Shown here piece after piece: positions 9,209-17,410 of a stretch of DNA of 20,790 nucleotides (position 1 is the first letter of the stretch; each line of letters opens with the position of its first letter). Source of the stretch: Fidelibacterota bacterium (GTDB taxonomy: Bacteria; Fidelibacterota; Marinisomatia; SCGC-AAA003-L08; GCA-002704045). The stretch covers positions 1-20,790 of the forward strand of contig PAFF01000053.1 in NCBI GenBank assembly GCA_002704045.1, written 5' to 3'. The notes beneath the pieces were generated by a model. The model ran no database searches. It saw nothing but the letters and a program-made list of their open reading frames with translations, and had not been told where the DNA came from. The translations under genes were made by a program, and so were the position numbers.

Positions 9209-10038
9209 AAAATATATCTCAAAAATCTTGGTTTAGTCTATCTATTAAAAATAATAATTCAATTAATTTAGATTTTTTATATTTCAAATTTTATAAATAT
9301 TTAATAGGCACAACAGAGCTAAATGGAAAATATATTTTCTATTTTGATTCAAGCAATATAAAGATTGTAAAAAAAATATTAGATTCAAAATTAAAAGAAT
9401 TTCATTTTGAAATAAAAAATTTAAAGTATGAAAATTGGCATAAAAAATATCAAGAAAATTTCCAAATTATTGATATAAACCATAAATTAAAAATTGTTCC
9501 TGATTGGTATGATATTGATTATAATCATGATATTGACTATATAAGAATTGTACCTGGAATGGCTTTTGGAACAGGACATCATGAAACTACCCAACTTATT
9601 ATAAAATCTTTGTTAGATATAATTAAGCCTGGGTTTAAAATTTTAGATTTAGGTGCTGGAAGTGGGATATTAAGTATTGCAGCATTAAAATTTGGTGCTT
9701 CTTATGTCAAAGCTATTGAATATGATCAAGATTGTGAAGAAAATTTTATTGAGAATATGATTTTAAATAATATCAAGTCAAATTATTCACTAGAGATCAA
9801 TGATGTTTTGTTGAATAAGGACTTTTCTTATGATTTGGTAGTAGCCAATATAAATAAAAATGTGATTCTAGATTTATTACCTATCATTTATAAATATAAA
9901 AAAAATAAATTTAAAATTATTTTATCCGGTTTATTATTAAATGATGAGAAAGTTGTAGTTAAATTATTGAGTAAGTTAGATTTTAAAGTTTTAAATACAG
10001 TAAAAATGGGAGAATGGCTTTGCCTTATTGTAGAATAA
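9205..10038 (+). CDS. prmA: Ribosomal protein L11 methyltransferase
   Basis: This 277-residue protein has the PrmA architecture: an N-terminal substrate-recognition domain (about 1-90) and a class I SAM-dependent methyltransferase domain (about 105-277). Motifs are ENWHKKYQENF (76-86), the PrmA hallmark PGMAFGTGHHETT (117-129), SAM-binding motif I DLGAGSGILSIAA (148-160), acidic IEYD (171-174), and VANINKNVI (213-221) in the usual NI-x-AN position. It trimethylates amino groups of ribosomal protein L11 in the cytoplasm. The start ATG 9205 overlaps the preceding stop as ATGA, implying translational coupling. It has no obvious functional tie to the secretion genes around it. The N-terminal domain is short and diverged compared with E. 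coli PrmA, as is common in small AT-rich genomes. Confidence 0.93.
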   Translation: MKNISQKSWFSLSIKNNNSINLDFLYFKFYKYLIGTTELNGKYIFYFDSSNIKIVKKILDSKLKEFHFEIKNLKYENWHKKYQENFQIIDINHKLKIVPDWYDIDYNHDIDYIRIVPGMAFGTGHHETTQLIIKSLLDIIKPGFKILDLGAGSGILSIAALKFGASYVKAIEYDQDCEENFIENMILNNIKSNYSLEINDVLLNKDFSYDLVVANINKNVILDLLPIIYKYKKNKFKIILSGLLLNDEKVVVKLLSKLDFKVLNTVKMGEWLCLIVE

Positions 10039-10895
10039 GTATTTTTTCATTGATTTGTTTTTTATTTTTTTCATGCATTAATGAAGATATCAATGATTTA
10101 CCAGAAATAAATGATTTTTACTATAACAACGTAGCTGCATTTCATGCAGATTATAATAGTATAGATTATAAGTTGTCAGTTTATATGGAATTTTTAGATT
10201 ATTTAGATGATATTGAATCTATATCGGGTATTATTAAAGAAGATAATATTATTTATCATGAATTTGAATTAGGTGTTACAGATATGAATTCTAATATATA
10301 CATTTATGAAAATAACTTAGTTGATGAAAATAATAATCCAGCTTTACCTCAAGACATCTATTTATATGATTTAGAATTAACAATTAGATTTTCAGATCAA
10401 AGTACATATTCATTTAATAATGATTTAACTACTTCAATTGCACCTGAGATTATAGAAATAGAGATACCAAATATTTATCAAATAGATCAAACCCAATGGA
10501 CTATTCTAGATTTAAGATTAAAAATTAAAGAATTAAATTATTTAAATAATATTGAAAAAGTAAAATATGAAATCAAAAGAACACTACTTAATGGATGTGA
10601 TGTTGAATGTGTTATTGATGATGATTGCGATCAAGATATAATTGAAGAAGATTACATATCTGATCAAACATGGATTTTTAATTATACAGAATCTTTATCA
10701 GATACTATATTTATTTATGATGAGGAAATCTTGATAAGGCCTATAGATGGTTCAGCTTTCTATGAAGAAGAAGAGCTAATATTTAATGAAACTGATTGTG
10801 GAAGAACTGGTATTATTGAATTTAAATTTGTAGTTGAAGATAGAGATGGTTTAAAAGACGAGATTGAGGGAATAATCTTGGAGCTTGTAGAATGA
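10014..10895 (+). CDS. Unrecognised lipoprotein
   Basis: This 293-residue protein begins with a hydrophobic leader ending in LFFSC (Cys21), followed by acidic INEDIND. That makes it a probable lipoprotein. The lipobox is not perfect (Phe at -2 and -3). The mature part is predicted as mostly beta-strand and very acidic. It has a Cys-containing acidic loop near residues 198-209 (CDVECVIDDDC) and ends in a segment (VEDRDGLKDEIEG) that resembles the last strands of an Ig-like domain. The gene starts inside prmA (25-base overlap) with GGGAG just before the ATG, and overlaps the next gene by ATGA. Its place directly ahead of a T9SS cargo gene hints at a surface or secretion accessory role, but this is inference and I do not recognise the family. 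Confidence 0.8.
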   Translation: MALPYCRISIFSLICFLFFSCINEDINDLPEINDFYYNNVAAFHADYNSIDYKLSVYMEFLDYLDDIESISGIIKEDNIIYHEFELGVTDMNSNIYIYENNLVDENNNPALPQDIYLYDLELTIRFSDQSTYSFNNDLTTSIAPEIIEIEIPNIYQIDQTQWTILDLRLKIKELNYLNNIEKVKYEIKRTLLNGCDVECVIDDDCDQDIIEEDYISDQTWIFNYTESLSDTIFIYDEEILIRPIDGSAFYEEEELIFNETDCGRTGIIEFKFVVEDRDGLKDEIEGIILELVE

Positions 10896-12475
10896 AAATC
10901 ATAATATATTTTTTGTTATTTCATCACGCTTTAAGCAGTAATTTGGAATTTCATTTAGATTATAATTATCAAAAATTTGAATATCAAACTGATTATTCAT
11001 ATTCTGATTTATATAGTAATGCTATATATGAAATGACAAATGATAATTTTGAATTACAAGATACTATATGGTTAAGAACTGGAGCAGGTTTATCTTTTGT
11101 TACTTTTACAAATGGTAGTAACCCTCTATTTAATTCTATTTCAAATACAGATTTACCTGAGGGTGGTAGCCCGGCATATATTATAAAAAATAATATAATG
11201 GCAATCTCAGGTGCAAAATCCATTTACCAAAATAGTAGATATAGACCTATGGGCACAGGTGTTTCATGGTCAAATGATCAGGGCAATACTTGGAGTTATA
11301 TTAATCAACCTTTAGATGATACTGAGTCATCATATACATGGGTAAATTGGGGAAATCAGGATAGCGTAAGATTTAAATCCATTACAACACAAATATATAA
11401 TGTATCATATGATTTAGAAGAATATAATGGATATATTTATGCTACAAGTTTTGCAGGGGGTTTAAGAAGATTTGATTCCACTTTACCTAATCCTGAATGG
11501 GAGCTCATACCTTTACCTAAAGATAATCAAACAAATTTATTATGCAATAACATTGATACTGATAGCTATGAATATAACCCTGTGGACCCTCCAGATGGTA
11601 ACGATAATCATAAGGCTTTTTCAGTATTTATTGATGAAAATATAATTTGGGTAGGTACAGGAGATGGTATAAATAAAGGTATAATAAATGAGGAAAATAA
11701 TTGTATTGACTGGATTCACTTTAATGAAAGTAATGGTATGGGAGATAGATGGGTTATTGGTATAAGAAATCAGATTTTAGAAAACAATACAAATCGTTTA
11801 TGGGCAGTAAGCTGGGATCCCTCTCTTAATAGATCTATACCTCATAAATTAACTTATACTGAAGATGATGGATTAACTTGGCAATTTACATCATTTTTTG
11901 AAGGTATAGGAGCAATTGTATATGATTTAAGTTTTGATGGTGAAAATATTTTTGCCTCTACAGATAAAGGTTTGTATAAAAATGAAGGAATAAATTTTGA
12001 ATTATGGATACCATATCAGATTCAGGATCAAAATCAAAGTATATTAACAGATGTTATATACAGTTCTAATGTGAATGAAGTTAATGATAATAAATTTTTA
12101 TGGGCTGGTTCTCCAGATGGAATTTTTTACAGCATTGATAACGGTTATAATTGGACAATGTATAGAACATGGAATAAAGCAAACGATAATATCAATCTAT
12201 CTGCATATCCAAACCCTTATTACGTTAATGAAGGTTATAATCGTGTAAGAATTGGATTTGATTATAATTCAAGCATTAATCCAGAATTAAACATTTATGA
12301 TTTTAGTATGCAACATATTATAAATCTAAATAATGTAGAAATAATTGGAGATAATGCACAATTTATTTGGGATGGACGAAATAAAAATAATGATATTGTT
12401 TCAAATGGTGTTTATTTTTGTAGATTAAAGTTAAATGGAAAGTACTATTGGACAAAACTGATGGTAATCAAATGA
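10892..12475 (+). CDS. Secreted Asp-box beta-propeller protein with T9SS C-terminal sorting domain
   Basis: This 527-residue exported protein has a signal peptide at residues 1-16. At least three Asp-box/BNR-type repeats with the S/T-x-D-x-G-x-x-W pattern are visible: SNDQGNTW near 127, TEDDGLTW near 323 and SIDNGYNW near 414. Between them lie WVGTGDGI and STDKGLY segments, giving a sortilin/sialidase-like propeller. No sialidase Arg triad is evident, so enzyme activity is not claimed. The C-terminus from about residue 436 opens with AYPNPYY and continues through a FlgD-like beta-sandwich (WDGRNKNNDIVSNGVYFCRL) to WTKLMVIK, the type A T9SS sorting pattern. It should be folded in the periplasm and exported through SprA. 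It is followed with ATGA overlap by a PorV-like gene, which may be its cognate shuttle. Confidence 0.85.
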   Translation: MKIIIYFLLFHHALSSNLEFHLDYNYQKFEYQTDYSYSDLYSNAIYEMTNDNFELQDTIWLRTGAGLSFVTFTNGSNPLFNSISNTDLPEGGSPAYIIKNNIMAISGAKSIYQNSRYRPMGTGVSWSNDQGNTWSYINQPLDDTESSYTWVNWGNQDSVRFKSITTQIYNVSYDLEEYNGYIYATSFAGGLRRFDSTLPNPEWELIPLPKDNQTNLLCNNIDTDSYEYNPVDPPDGNDNHKAFSVFIDENIIWVGTGDGINKGIINEENNCIDWIHFNESNGMGDRWVIGIRNQILENNTNRLWAVSWDPSLNRSIPHKLTYTEDDGLTWQFTSFFEGIGAIVYDLSFDGENIFASTDKGLYKNEGINFELWIPYQIQDQNQSILTDVIYSSNVNEVNDNKFLWAGSPDGIFYSIDNGYNWTMYRTWNKANDNINLSAYPNPYYVNEGYNRVRIGFDYNSSINPELNIYDFSMQHIINLNNVEIIGDNAQFIWDGRNKNNDIVSNGVYFCRLKLNGKYYWTKLMVIK

Positions 12476-13395
12476 GAAATAAATACCTTTATATTATTTT
12501 ATTGAGTTTTATATATTCCTCAGCTGGCGCAAGTTATGAATATGGTCATAGCGCTAGATCTGTATCATTGTCATCATCTTTAGTTGCAGATAATTATAAT
12601 AATTTAAATTCATTTATTAATCCAGCTTCTCTTAATCAGAGTAAAGGAAAAATTTATGGATTATCATATTTTATAATGTCACTAGACAGATCATTGCAAA
12701 CATTCTACTATTCACAAAAATTAGCTGGTAATGCTGGGGTATCTGCTGCAATTTTAAGAACTTCCAGTGGAGAGTTCATGGGAAGAGACTCATTTAATAA
12801 TCCAACAAATGAATTATCAAATACAGAATATTACGGATTATTATCCTTTGGGGTAGGAACAAAAAACGGTACAGGCATTGGTTTAAGTACGAGAATTCAC
12901 TATTCAAATTTATATGTTAATGAAAATCATATTGATAAATACACAGGAAATTCTATCACACTAGATTTTGGTGGAATTATTAATATTAATCCAAAATGGC
13001 GGATTGGATTTAAGTTTCAAAACTTTTTAAATCCTTACCTAAATTGGGACATAGATAGAGGTGATGGATTATCTAATTCTTACGAAGAAGTATATCCTTC
13101 AATTATTTCTTTTGGTAGTATGTTTAACATAAATCAAAATTCTAAATTATTTATACAACAAGACACTTATGATAAATCCAAATTTAATCAAACAAAAATT
13201 GCATATGAGTATTTAGGTTTTGATAATTTTGATTTAAGATGTGGCTATGATTTTAATAAAGATATAACTTTAGGTTTTGGATATAATTTTTATATTAATC
13301 AACTCCCAATCATATTAGATTATGCAGTGGATTTTGGAAATCAGGGAGAAGGTTTGAGTCATTTATTTACATGGAGTATTGGATTGAATGAATAA
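12472..13395 (+). CDS. PorV-like outer-membrane beta-barrel (T9SS shuttle family)
   Basis: I take ATG 12472 as the start (307 residues). It forms an ATGA overlap with the preceding stop and begins directly with a signal peptide (MRNKYLYIILLSFIYSS). A start 24 bases upstream would add eight residues before that signal and is less likely. The mature N-terminus has the PorV/PorQ/UPF0164 pattern: a region of small residues (SARSVSLSSSLVA) followed by the INPASL motif. About a dozen alternating strands follow, consistent with the 14-stranded FadL-like barrel of PorV. In Bacteroidota, PorV binds T9SS cargo C-terminal domains at SprA and passes them to the sortase PorU. Placement right after a sorting-domain cargo gene fits that role. 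Substrate specificity is inferred from position only. Confidence 0.8.
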   Translation: MRNKYLYIILLSFIYSSAGASYEYGHSARSVSLSSSLVADNYNNLNSFINPASLNQSKGKIYGLSYFIMSLDRSLQTFYYSQKLAGNAGVSAAILRTSSGEFMGRDSFNNPTNELSNTEYYGLLSFGVGTKNGTGIGLSTRIHYSNLYVNENHIDKYTGNSITLDFGGIININPKWRIGFKFQNFLNPYLNWDIDRGDGLSNSYEEVYPSIISFGSMFNINQNSKLFIQQDTYDKSKFNQTKIAYEYLGFDNFDLRCGYDFNKDITLGFGYNFYINQLPIILDYAVDFGNQGEGLSHLFTWSIGLNE

Positions 13396-14233
13396 GTATG
13401 TAATTATATTGTGGGTGCAATTTGTTTTTTCTTTTGGTGTAGAATCTATTTCTTTACCACATAATGCAATTGAAATTGCCTCATCAAATAGTGGTTTAGC
13501 GAACTCTCAAAATATAGGTTTTAATTTTTCTAATATTGGAAATACAAGCAAAGGATTTAAAATATCATCAATAAATTGGTATCAAAATATAAAAGGTGGC
13601 AATATTGAATATCATTGGAGCGGAAAAAATCATCACTATATAAGCTTATTTAATTTATCAGCTGATGATATTGATTTAAGGTATCTTACACCTTCTGAAA
13701 ATCCGATTGATATTTTTAGTATTCACCACGTTCTTTTTTCTTATGGCTTTGGAACAAAATTAAAAGAAAATATAAGAATTGGAATCAAAACAAACTTAAT
13801 ATACAATCAATTATACACAGATGAGTCAACAGGTTATAATTTTGATTTTGGTTTATCTTATGATTATAACAATGATTTATCATTAGGTATTGCCTTAAAT
13901 AATTTAGGCATCGAAAAAACAAAAAATGAATCATTAAATTATCCTTTAGAGGCTGGAATTGGAATTAGTTATCATTTAAAAGATATAAAATCCACATTTC
14001 ATTCAGATTTTGTCTATCATGAATCATTATCTAATGATTTAGCATTAAGACTAAGCTCAACAACTCAAATATCAAATTTTAATTTTATAGCTGGCCTATA
14101 TCATACAAGCGATAAAACTGAATTTTCCTGTGGTTTAACATTTAGATATAGAAAGTTTGAATTAGATTATGGAATATCATTTCATCAAGCTTTAGGTTCG
14201 CCTTATATTTTTTCATTAAAATATGATATTTAA
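13388..14233 (+). CDS. PorV/PorQ-like outer-membrane beta-barrel, diverged
   Basis: This 281-residue protein has a short signal peptide (MNKYVIILWVQFVFSFG) and then a run of alternating amphipathic strands that fits a small outer-membrane barrel of the PorV/PorQ size. The N-terminal region (ANSQNIGFNFSNIGN) sits where family members have an asparagine-proline-alanine motif, but the NPA triplet is absent. GYNFDFGLSYDYNNDLSLGIALNNLGI near 145-171 is typical of PorV/PorQ-type strand pairs. It overlaps the preceding PorV-like gene by 8 bases, so the two barrels are probably made together. It could be a PorQ analogue, a second shuttle, or a partner subunit. The family placement is less certain than for its neighbour. 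It ends the first tightly coupled gene block; a 58-base gap follows. Confidence 0.65.
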   Translation: MNKYVIILWVQFVFSFGVESISLPHNAIEIASSNSGLANSQNIGFNFSNIGNTSKGFKISSINWYQNIKGGNIEYHWSGKNHHYISLFNLSADDIDLRYLTPSENPIDIFSIHHVLFSYGFGTKLKENIRIGIKTNLIYNQLYTDESTGYNFDFGLSYDYNNDLSLGIALNNLGIEKTKNESLNYPLEAGIGISYHLKDIKSTFHSDFVYHESLSNDLALRLSSTTQISNFNFIAGLYHTSDKTEFSCGLTFRYRKFELDYGISFHQALGSPYIFSLKYDI

Positions 14234-14280
14234 TTAGACGTTTTGTATTATATTAAGTGTCCAAATAAAATTACTATTTC
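14234..14280 (+). promoter_or_regulatory. Possible internal promoter region
   Basis: This is the only gap of any size downstream of rdgB. It contains TATTATATT at 14246-14254, which offers -10-like hexamers, but no convincing -35 at proper spacing. It could let the second gene block be expressed on its own. No terminator hairpin is visible in the gap, so read-through from upstream is also expected. Confidence 0.3.
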
Positions 14281-14285
14281 AGGAG
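14281..14285 (+). promoter_or_regulatory. Strong Shine-Dalgarno site for the 14292 gene
   Basis: AGGAG lies six bases before the ATG at 14292. It is the best ribosome binding site in the window; most other genes here have weak sites and rely on overlap with the upstream gene. It fixes the start codon and suggests strong, independent translation of this secreted protein. Confidence 0.7.
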
Positions 14286-14291
14286 AAAAAA

Positions 14292-15965
14292 ATGCAAAAT
14301 TTTATACTTTCAATAATTCTAATTTCTTTTTCATTATCAAATACTTATAGTTGGGAAGATGGTGGAACAATTTTAGGCTCTTATGGCAATTTAGCAAATG
14401 TTGAAAATGTAGGTGAGACAGATGGGATATCACCTTACGATGGAGATTATATGCTAACTGTTTCTGAGTCACCTATTGATGGCACACCACAAGCATTTAT
14501 TGCATGGATTACAGATATTTCTGAAGGCGATCAAATTACTGCATGTTTTTATGGTTATGATACCACAACGGGATCAGCTCCTTCAATGAGAGTATGGGGA
14601 AGTTGGACAGCAAATGACGATATTAATTCGTATGCAGGTTCAGCTGATGGTAACGAAGAATATACGGCTGGTACAGGATGGGACCAAGTGTGTCATACTT
14701 TTTCAACATCACAAGAAAATTGGGAATCAGGAGAAGCCCTTGTTGTTCAGGCTCGATTATACAGTAGTTCATCTGGACCTGATCCGACAAAATATTTTAT
14801 CGATTTAGTTTCTGTAGAAACTACTTCAACAACTGCAACCATTAATTTTCCTGCTCCGGTTGAAGGTTTGATTGCTGATGCTGGAGATAACCAAACTGTT
14901 GATGCAGGTACAGTAGTTACATTAGATGCTTCAGGTAGTTTAAATACTAATGGTGATGTAGCAGCTTATTTTTGGGAACAAACTTCAGGTGTTGCTGTCA
15001 ATCTAGATGATGAAGAGTCTATGACTCCAAGCTTTTTAGCTCCAAATGAATCAACAACATTAAATTTTGATTTAACAGTATATGATTTAGATGGTAATGA
15101 ATCAACAGATTCTGTAATTATTACTGTAATAGCTTCTGCTGGTACACTTACAATTTCTGAAGTTCAAGGTGAGACAAATTCCTCTCCATATGCTGGACAA
15201 GTTGTAACTAGCAGTGGAATAGTTACAGGTAGAGCAGAAAATGGATTTTTTATTCAAGACGAATTTGGTCCTTGGAATGGTATTTGGATAGTAGATTTTG
15301 GAAACGCTTCAGTCAGTGTTGGTGATGATGTTGAGGTAACTGGTTTAGTTGAAGAGTATTATGATTTAACTGAAATAGTGATTGCTGATGGAGGTAGTTA
15401 TAATGTTCTTTCAAATGGTAATTCATTATTTAATTCAATTAATATTAATCAAGGTGAAGAGCAATATGAATCAGTATTGGTTACTATATCAGGAACTTGC
15501 GATGGACCTCCAAACGAATATGGTGAATGGACTTTAAGTGGCAATATGGTAGATGATTTAATGTATTCGTTTACACCGGTGACTGGTCAAGAATATACTA
15601 TTACTGGACCTTTATCATATTCATTTGGAAATTTTAGAGTACTACCTAGAGATGCAAATGATGTTTTAGATGGGATACTTAATAACTCTGATTTAATTGA
15701 AGATTTTTCAATATTTAAGGCATATCCAAATCCATTTAACCCAACTATTTCTATAGATTTTTCATTTGAAGAATCACAATTTGTAGATATTTCTGTATAT
15801 GATTTAATGGGTCAAAAAATAGATGTTTTATATAGTGGTTTTGTTTTAAAAAATATTGTTAATTCTATTGTATGGGATGCACAAAATTATAGTAGTGGTG
15901 AATATTTCGTACAAATTAAAGCAAACAATAATATAGAGTCTAAGAAGATAACACTTCTAAAATAA
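14292..15965 (+). CDS. Secreted protein: CBM-like, PKD and OB-fold domains with T9SS sorting domain
   Basis: This 557-residue exported protein has a signal peptide at about 1-20. Residues 20-178 form a carbohydrate-binding-like jelly-roll (aromatic-rich, ending KYFIDLVSVE). Residues 194-282 form a PKD/REJ-like Ig domain (ADAGDNQTVDAG, LDASGS, LTVYDLDG). Residues 283-460 look like the OB-fold module that accompanies secreted nucleases of the ExeM/YhcR kind (ISEVQGETNSSPYAGQ, SGIVTG...GFFIQD, YESVLVTISG, FRVLPRDANDV). Residues 470-557 are a type A T9SS sorting domain with YPNPFNPT at 478-485 and a terminal KKITLLK. No nuclease catalytic domain is present. The protein should be exported through SprA to the surface or medium. 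The next gene is another cargo, and a PorV-like gene follows that. Confidence 0.87.
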   Translation: MQNFILSIILISFSLSNTYSWEDGGTILGSYGNLANVENVGETDGISPYDGDYMLTVSESPIDGTPQAFIAWITDISEGDQITACFYGYDTTTGSAPSMRVWGSWTANDDINSYAGSADGNEEYTAGTGWDQVCHTFSTSQENWESGEALVVQARLYSSSSGPDPTKYFIDLVSVETTSTTATINFPAPVEGLIADAGDNQTVDAGTVVTLDASGSLNTNGDVAAYFWEQTSGVAVNLDDEESMTPSFLAPNESTTLNFDLTVYDLDGNESTDSVIITVIASAGTLTISEVQGETNSSPYAGQVVTSSGIVTGRAENGFFIQDEFGPWNGIWIVDFGNASVSVGDDVEVTGLVEEYYDLTEIVIADGGSYNVLSNGNSLFNSININQGEEQYESVLVTISGTCDGPPNEYGEWTLSGNMVDDLMYSFTPVTGQEYTITGPLSYSFGNFRVLPRDANDVLDGILNNSDLIEDFSIFKAYPNPFNPTISIDFSFEESQFVDISVYDLMGQKIDVLYSGFVLKNIVNSIVWDAQNYSSGEYFVQIKANNNIESKKITLLK

Positions 15966-15976
15966 TTAGGTAACCA

Positions 15977-17410
15977 TTGAAAAAATATATTTTAATATTA
16001 TTAGTTACTTTTGCTTTTTCAGGCAATGCAGATCATTTAGTTTTAAATAAAGTTTGCATTACACCTGACCAAGCTGAAATGATAGAAATATACAATCCTC
16101 TAAGTGAATCTGTTGATTTAAGCAATTATTATTTGTCTGATAGTAATAAATACTATCAATGGATAAATGGGGAATCAATTGGCAATTTTGACTTTTTAAT
16201 TAAATTTCCATCAGGCACATCTATTCCATCTGAAGAAACATATATTGTTACAACGCAGACAAGTGAAGATTTTTTCAATTACTATGGCTATGAATCTAAC
16301 TTAAGTATTCTAGATGAAAATTTAGAAGTTGTAGAATATGGCGTAAATCCAAATCTATCAGGATCAGAAGAAATGTTAGTATTATTTTACTGGGATGGAG
16401 AATCACAAATCATCCAAGATGTTGATTATTTTTTATGGGGTGATTATGATAAAGGAGTTTTTAAATCTGTAGATGATGGATATACATTTGATGATACAAT
16501 TTTAGAAAATCAAAAATTTATAAGAAGTTATTTATCATCTGATTTTTATGATTCTTTATATGTAAGATTAAGTATTGATGAAGTTGAAGAAAATCAAAAT
16601 GATGGTAATGGTATTACCGGTCACGATGAGACTAGTGAAAATTTTAATTTTTCTTGGTCAATTGAAGGTATTGAGAAAGAAATGTCTTTTTTAGATATTA
16701 TTAATGGTGTTTATGATTGTGCAGGTAATTCTCAAGATGGGTGTCCTCTTGGTAGCTTAGATTGCCCAATTGTAAATCCTTCTGGTATGATTGTTGATTA
16801 TTTTGACATCACTCAATTTGGTGGTCCTCATGCAGTTACCATTGAGGATGAAGAAGGCTTTAGAATTGAATTAACAATTTGGCCAGATAATTGGGATATT
16901 GCCAATGACCCTGAATATTCAAACTTATTAGAACCGCCTTATAATAGATATTTTGTTCAGGCATTAGGTAATGTTTTTGAATATAACGGTGAAAAACAAA
17001 TTTTAGTTTGTGATGTTAATGACTTTGAGATTTTACAAAGTTATGATATGGAAGGTGAATTTGATGGTACCCAAACTTTTGATAAAGCAAGCATAAATCC
17101 AAGTCCATATGTTTTAGTGCCTAGTGCTAATGAAGTTTTAGATTTTTCATATTCATTTCCATCTAATTCTAGAGTGATTGTAAGAATTTTTGATTTATCT
17201 GGAAGATTTGTGACTACATTAGTTGATAAGTATTATGAATCATCAGGAACGGTTAACAGGCAAGAGTTTTATTCAGCTTGGGATGGTACTAATCAAATGG
17301 GACAAGTTCAAATGCCGGGAACTTATATAATGCATATTGAGGCTAGTAATTTTCAAACAGGTAAAACTACTATAGATACAGCACCAGTCGTAATAGGTAT
17401 AAATAAATGA
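15977..17410 (+). CDS. Secreted protein: lamin-tail domain and OB-like domain with FlgD-like T9SS sorting domain
   Basis: This 477-residue protein starts at TTG 15977. AGG lies just upstream, the signal peptide (KKYILILLVTFAFS) begins at once, and there is no in-frame ATG before the mature domain. Residues 18 to about 190 match a lamin-tail domain (LNKVCITPDQAEMIEIYNP, DLSNYYLSD, SIPSEETYIV). Residues 213-226 (TGHDETSENFNFSW) look like its closing element. Residues 272-352 resemble an OB-fold (FDITQFGGPHAVTIEDEEGF, YFVQALGNVFEYNGEKQILV). Residues 375-477 are a FlgD-like Ig/T9SS sorting domain (INPSPYVLVPS, FDLSGRFVTTLVD, WDGTNQMGQVQMPGTY). A Cys-rich linker lies at 248-263. Lamin-tail domains are common in secreted bacterial nucleases, but no nuclease motif is present. 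The gene sits 11 bases after the preceding cargo and overlaps the next gene by ATGA. Confidence 0.85.
   Translation: MKKYILILLVTFAFSGNADHLVLNKVCITPDQAEMIEIYNPLSESVDLSNYYLSDSNKYYQWINGESIGNFDFLIKFPSGTSIPSEETYIVTTQTSEDFFNYYGYESNLSILDENLEVVEYGVNPNLSGSEEMLVLFYWDGESQIIQDVDYFLWGDYDKGVFKSVDDGYTFDDTILENQKFIRSYLSSDFYDSLYVRLSIDEVEENQNDGNGITGHDETSENFNFSWSIEGIEKEMSFLDIINGVYDCAGNSQDGCPLGSLDCPIVNPSGMIVDYFDITQFGGPHAVTIEDEEGFRIELTIWPDNWDIANDPEYSNLLEPPYNRYFVQALGNVFEYNGEKQILVCDVNDFEILQSYDMEGEFDGTQTFDKASINPSPYVLVPSANEVLDFSYSFPSNSRVIVRIFDLSGRFVTTLVDKYYESSGTVNRQEFYSAWDGTNQMGQVQMPGTYIMHIEASNFQTGKTTIDTAPVVIGINK

Noticed and set aside
10892..12475. Asp-box propeller as a sialidase
   Set aside because: Three Asp boxes are present but the Arg triad, Tyr/Glu nucleophile pair and RIP motif of sialidases were not seen.
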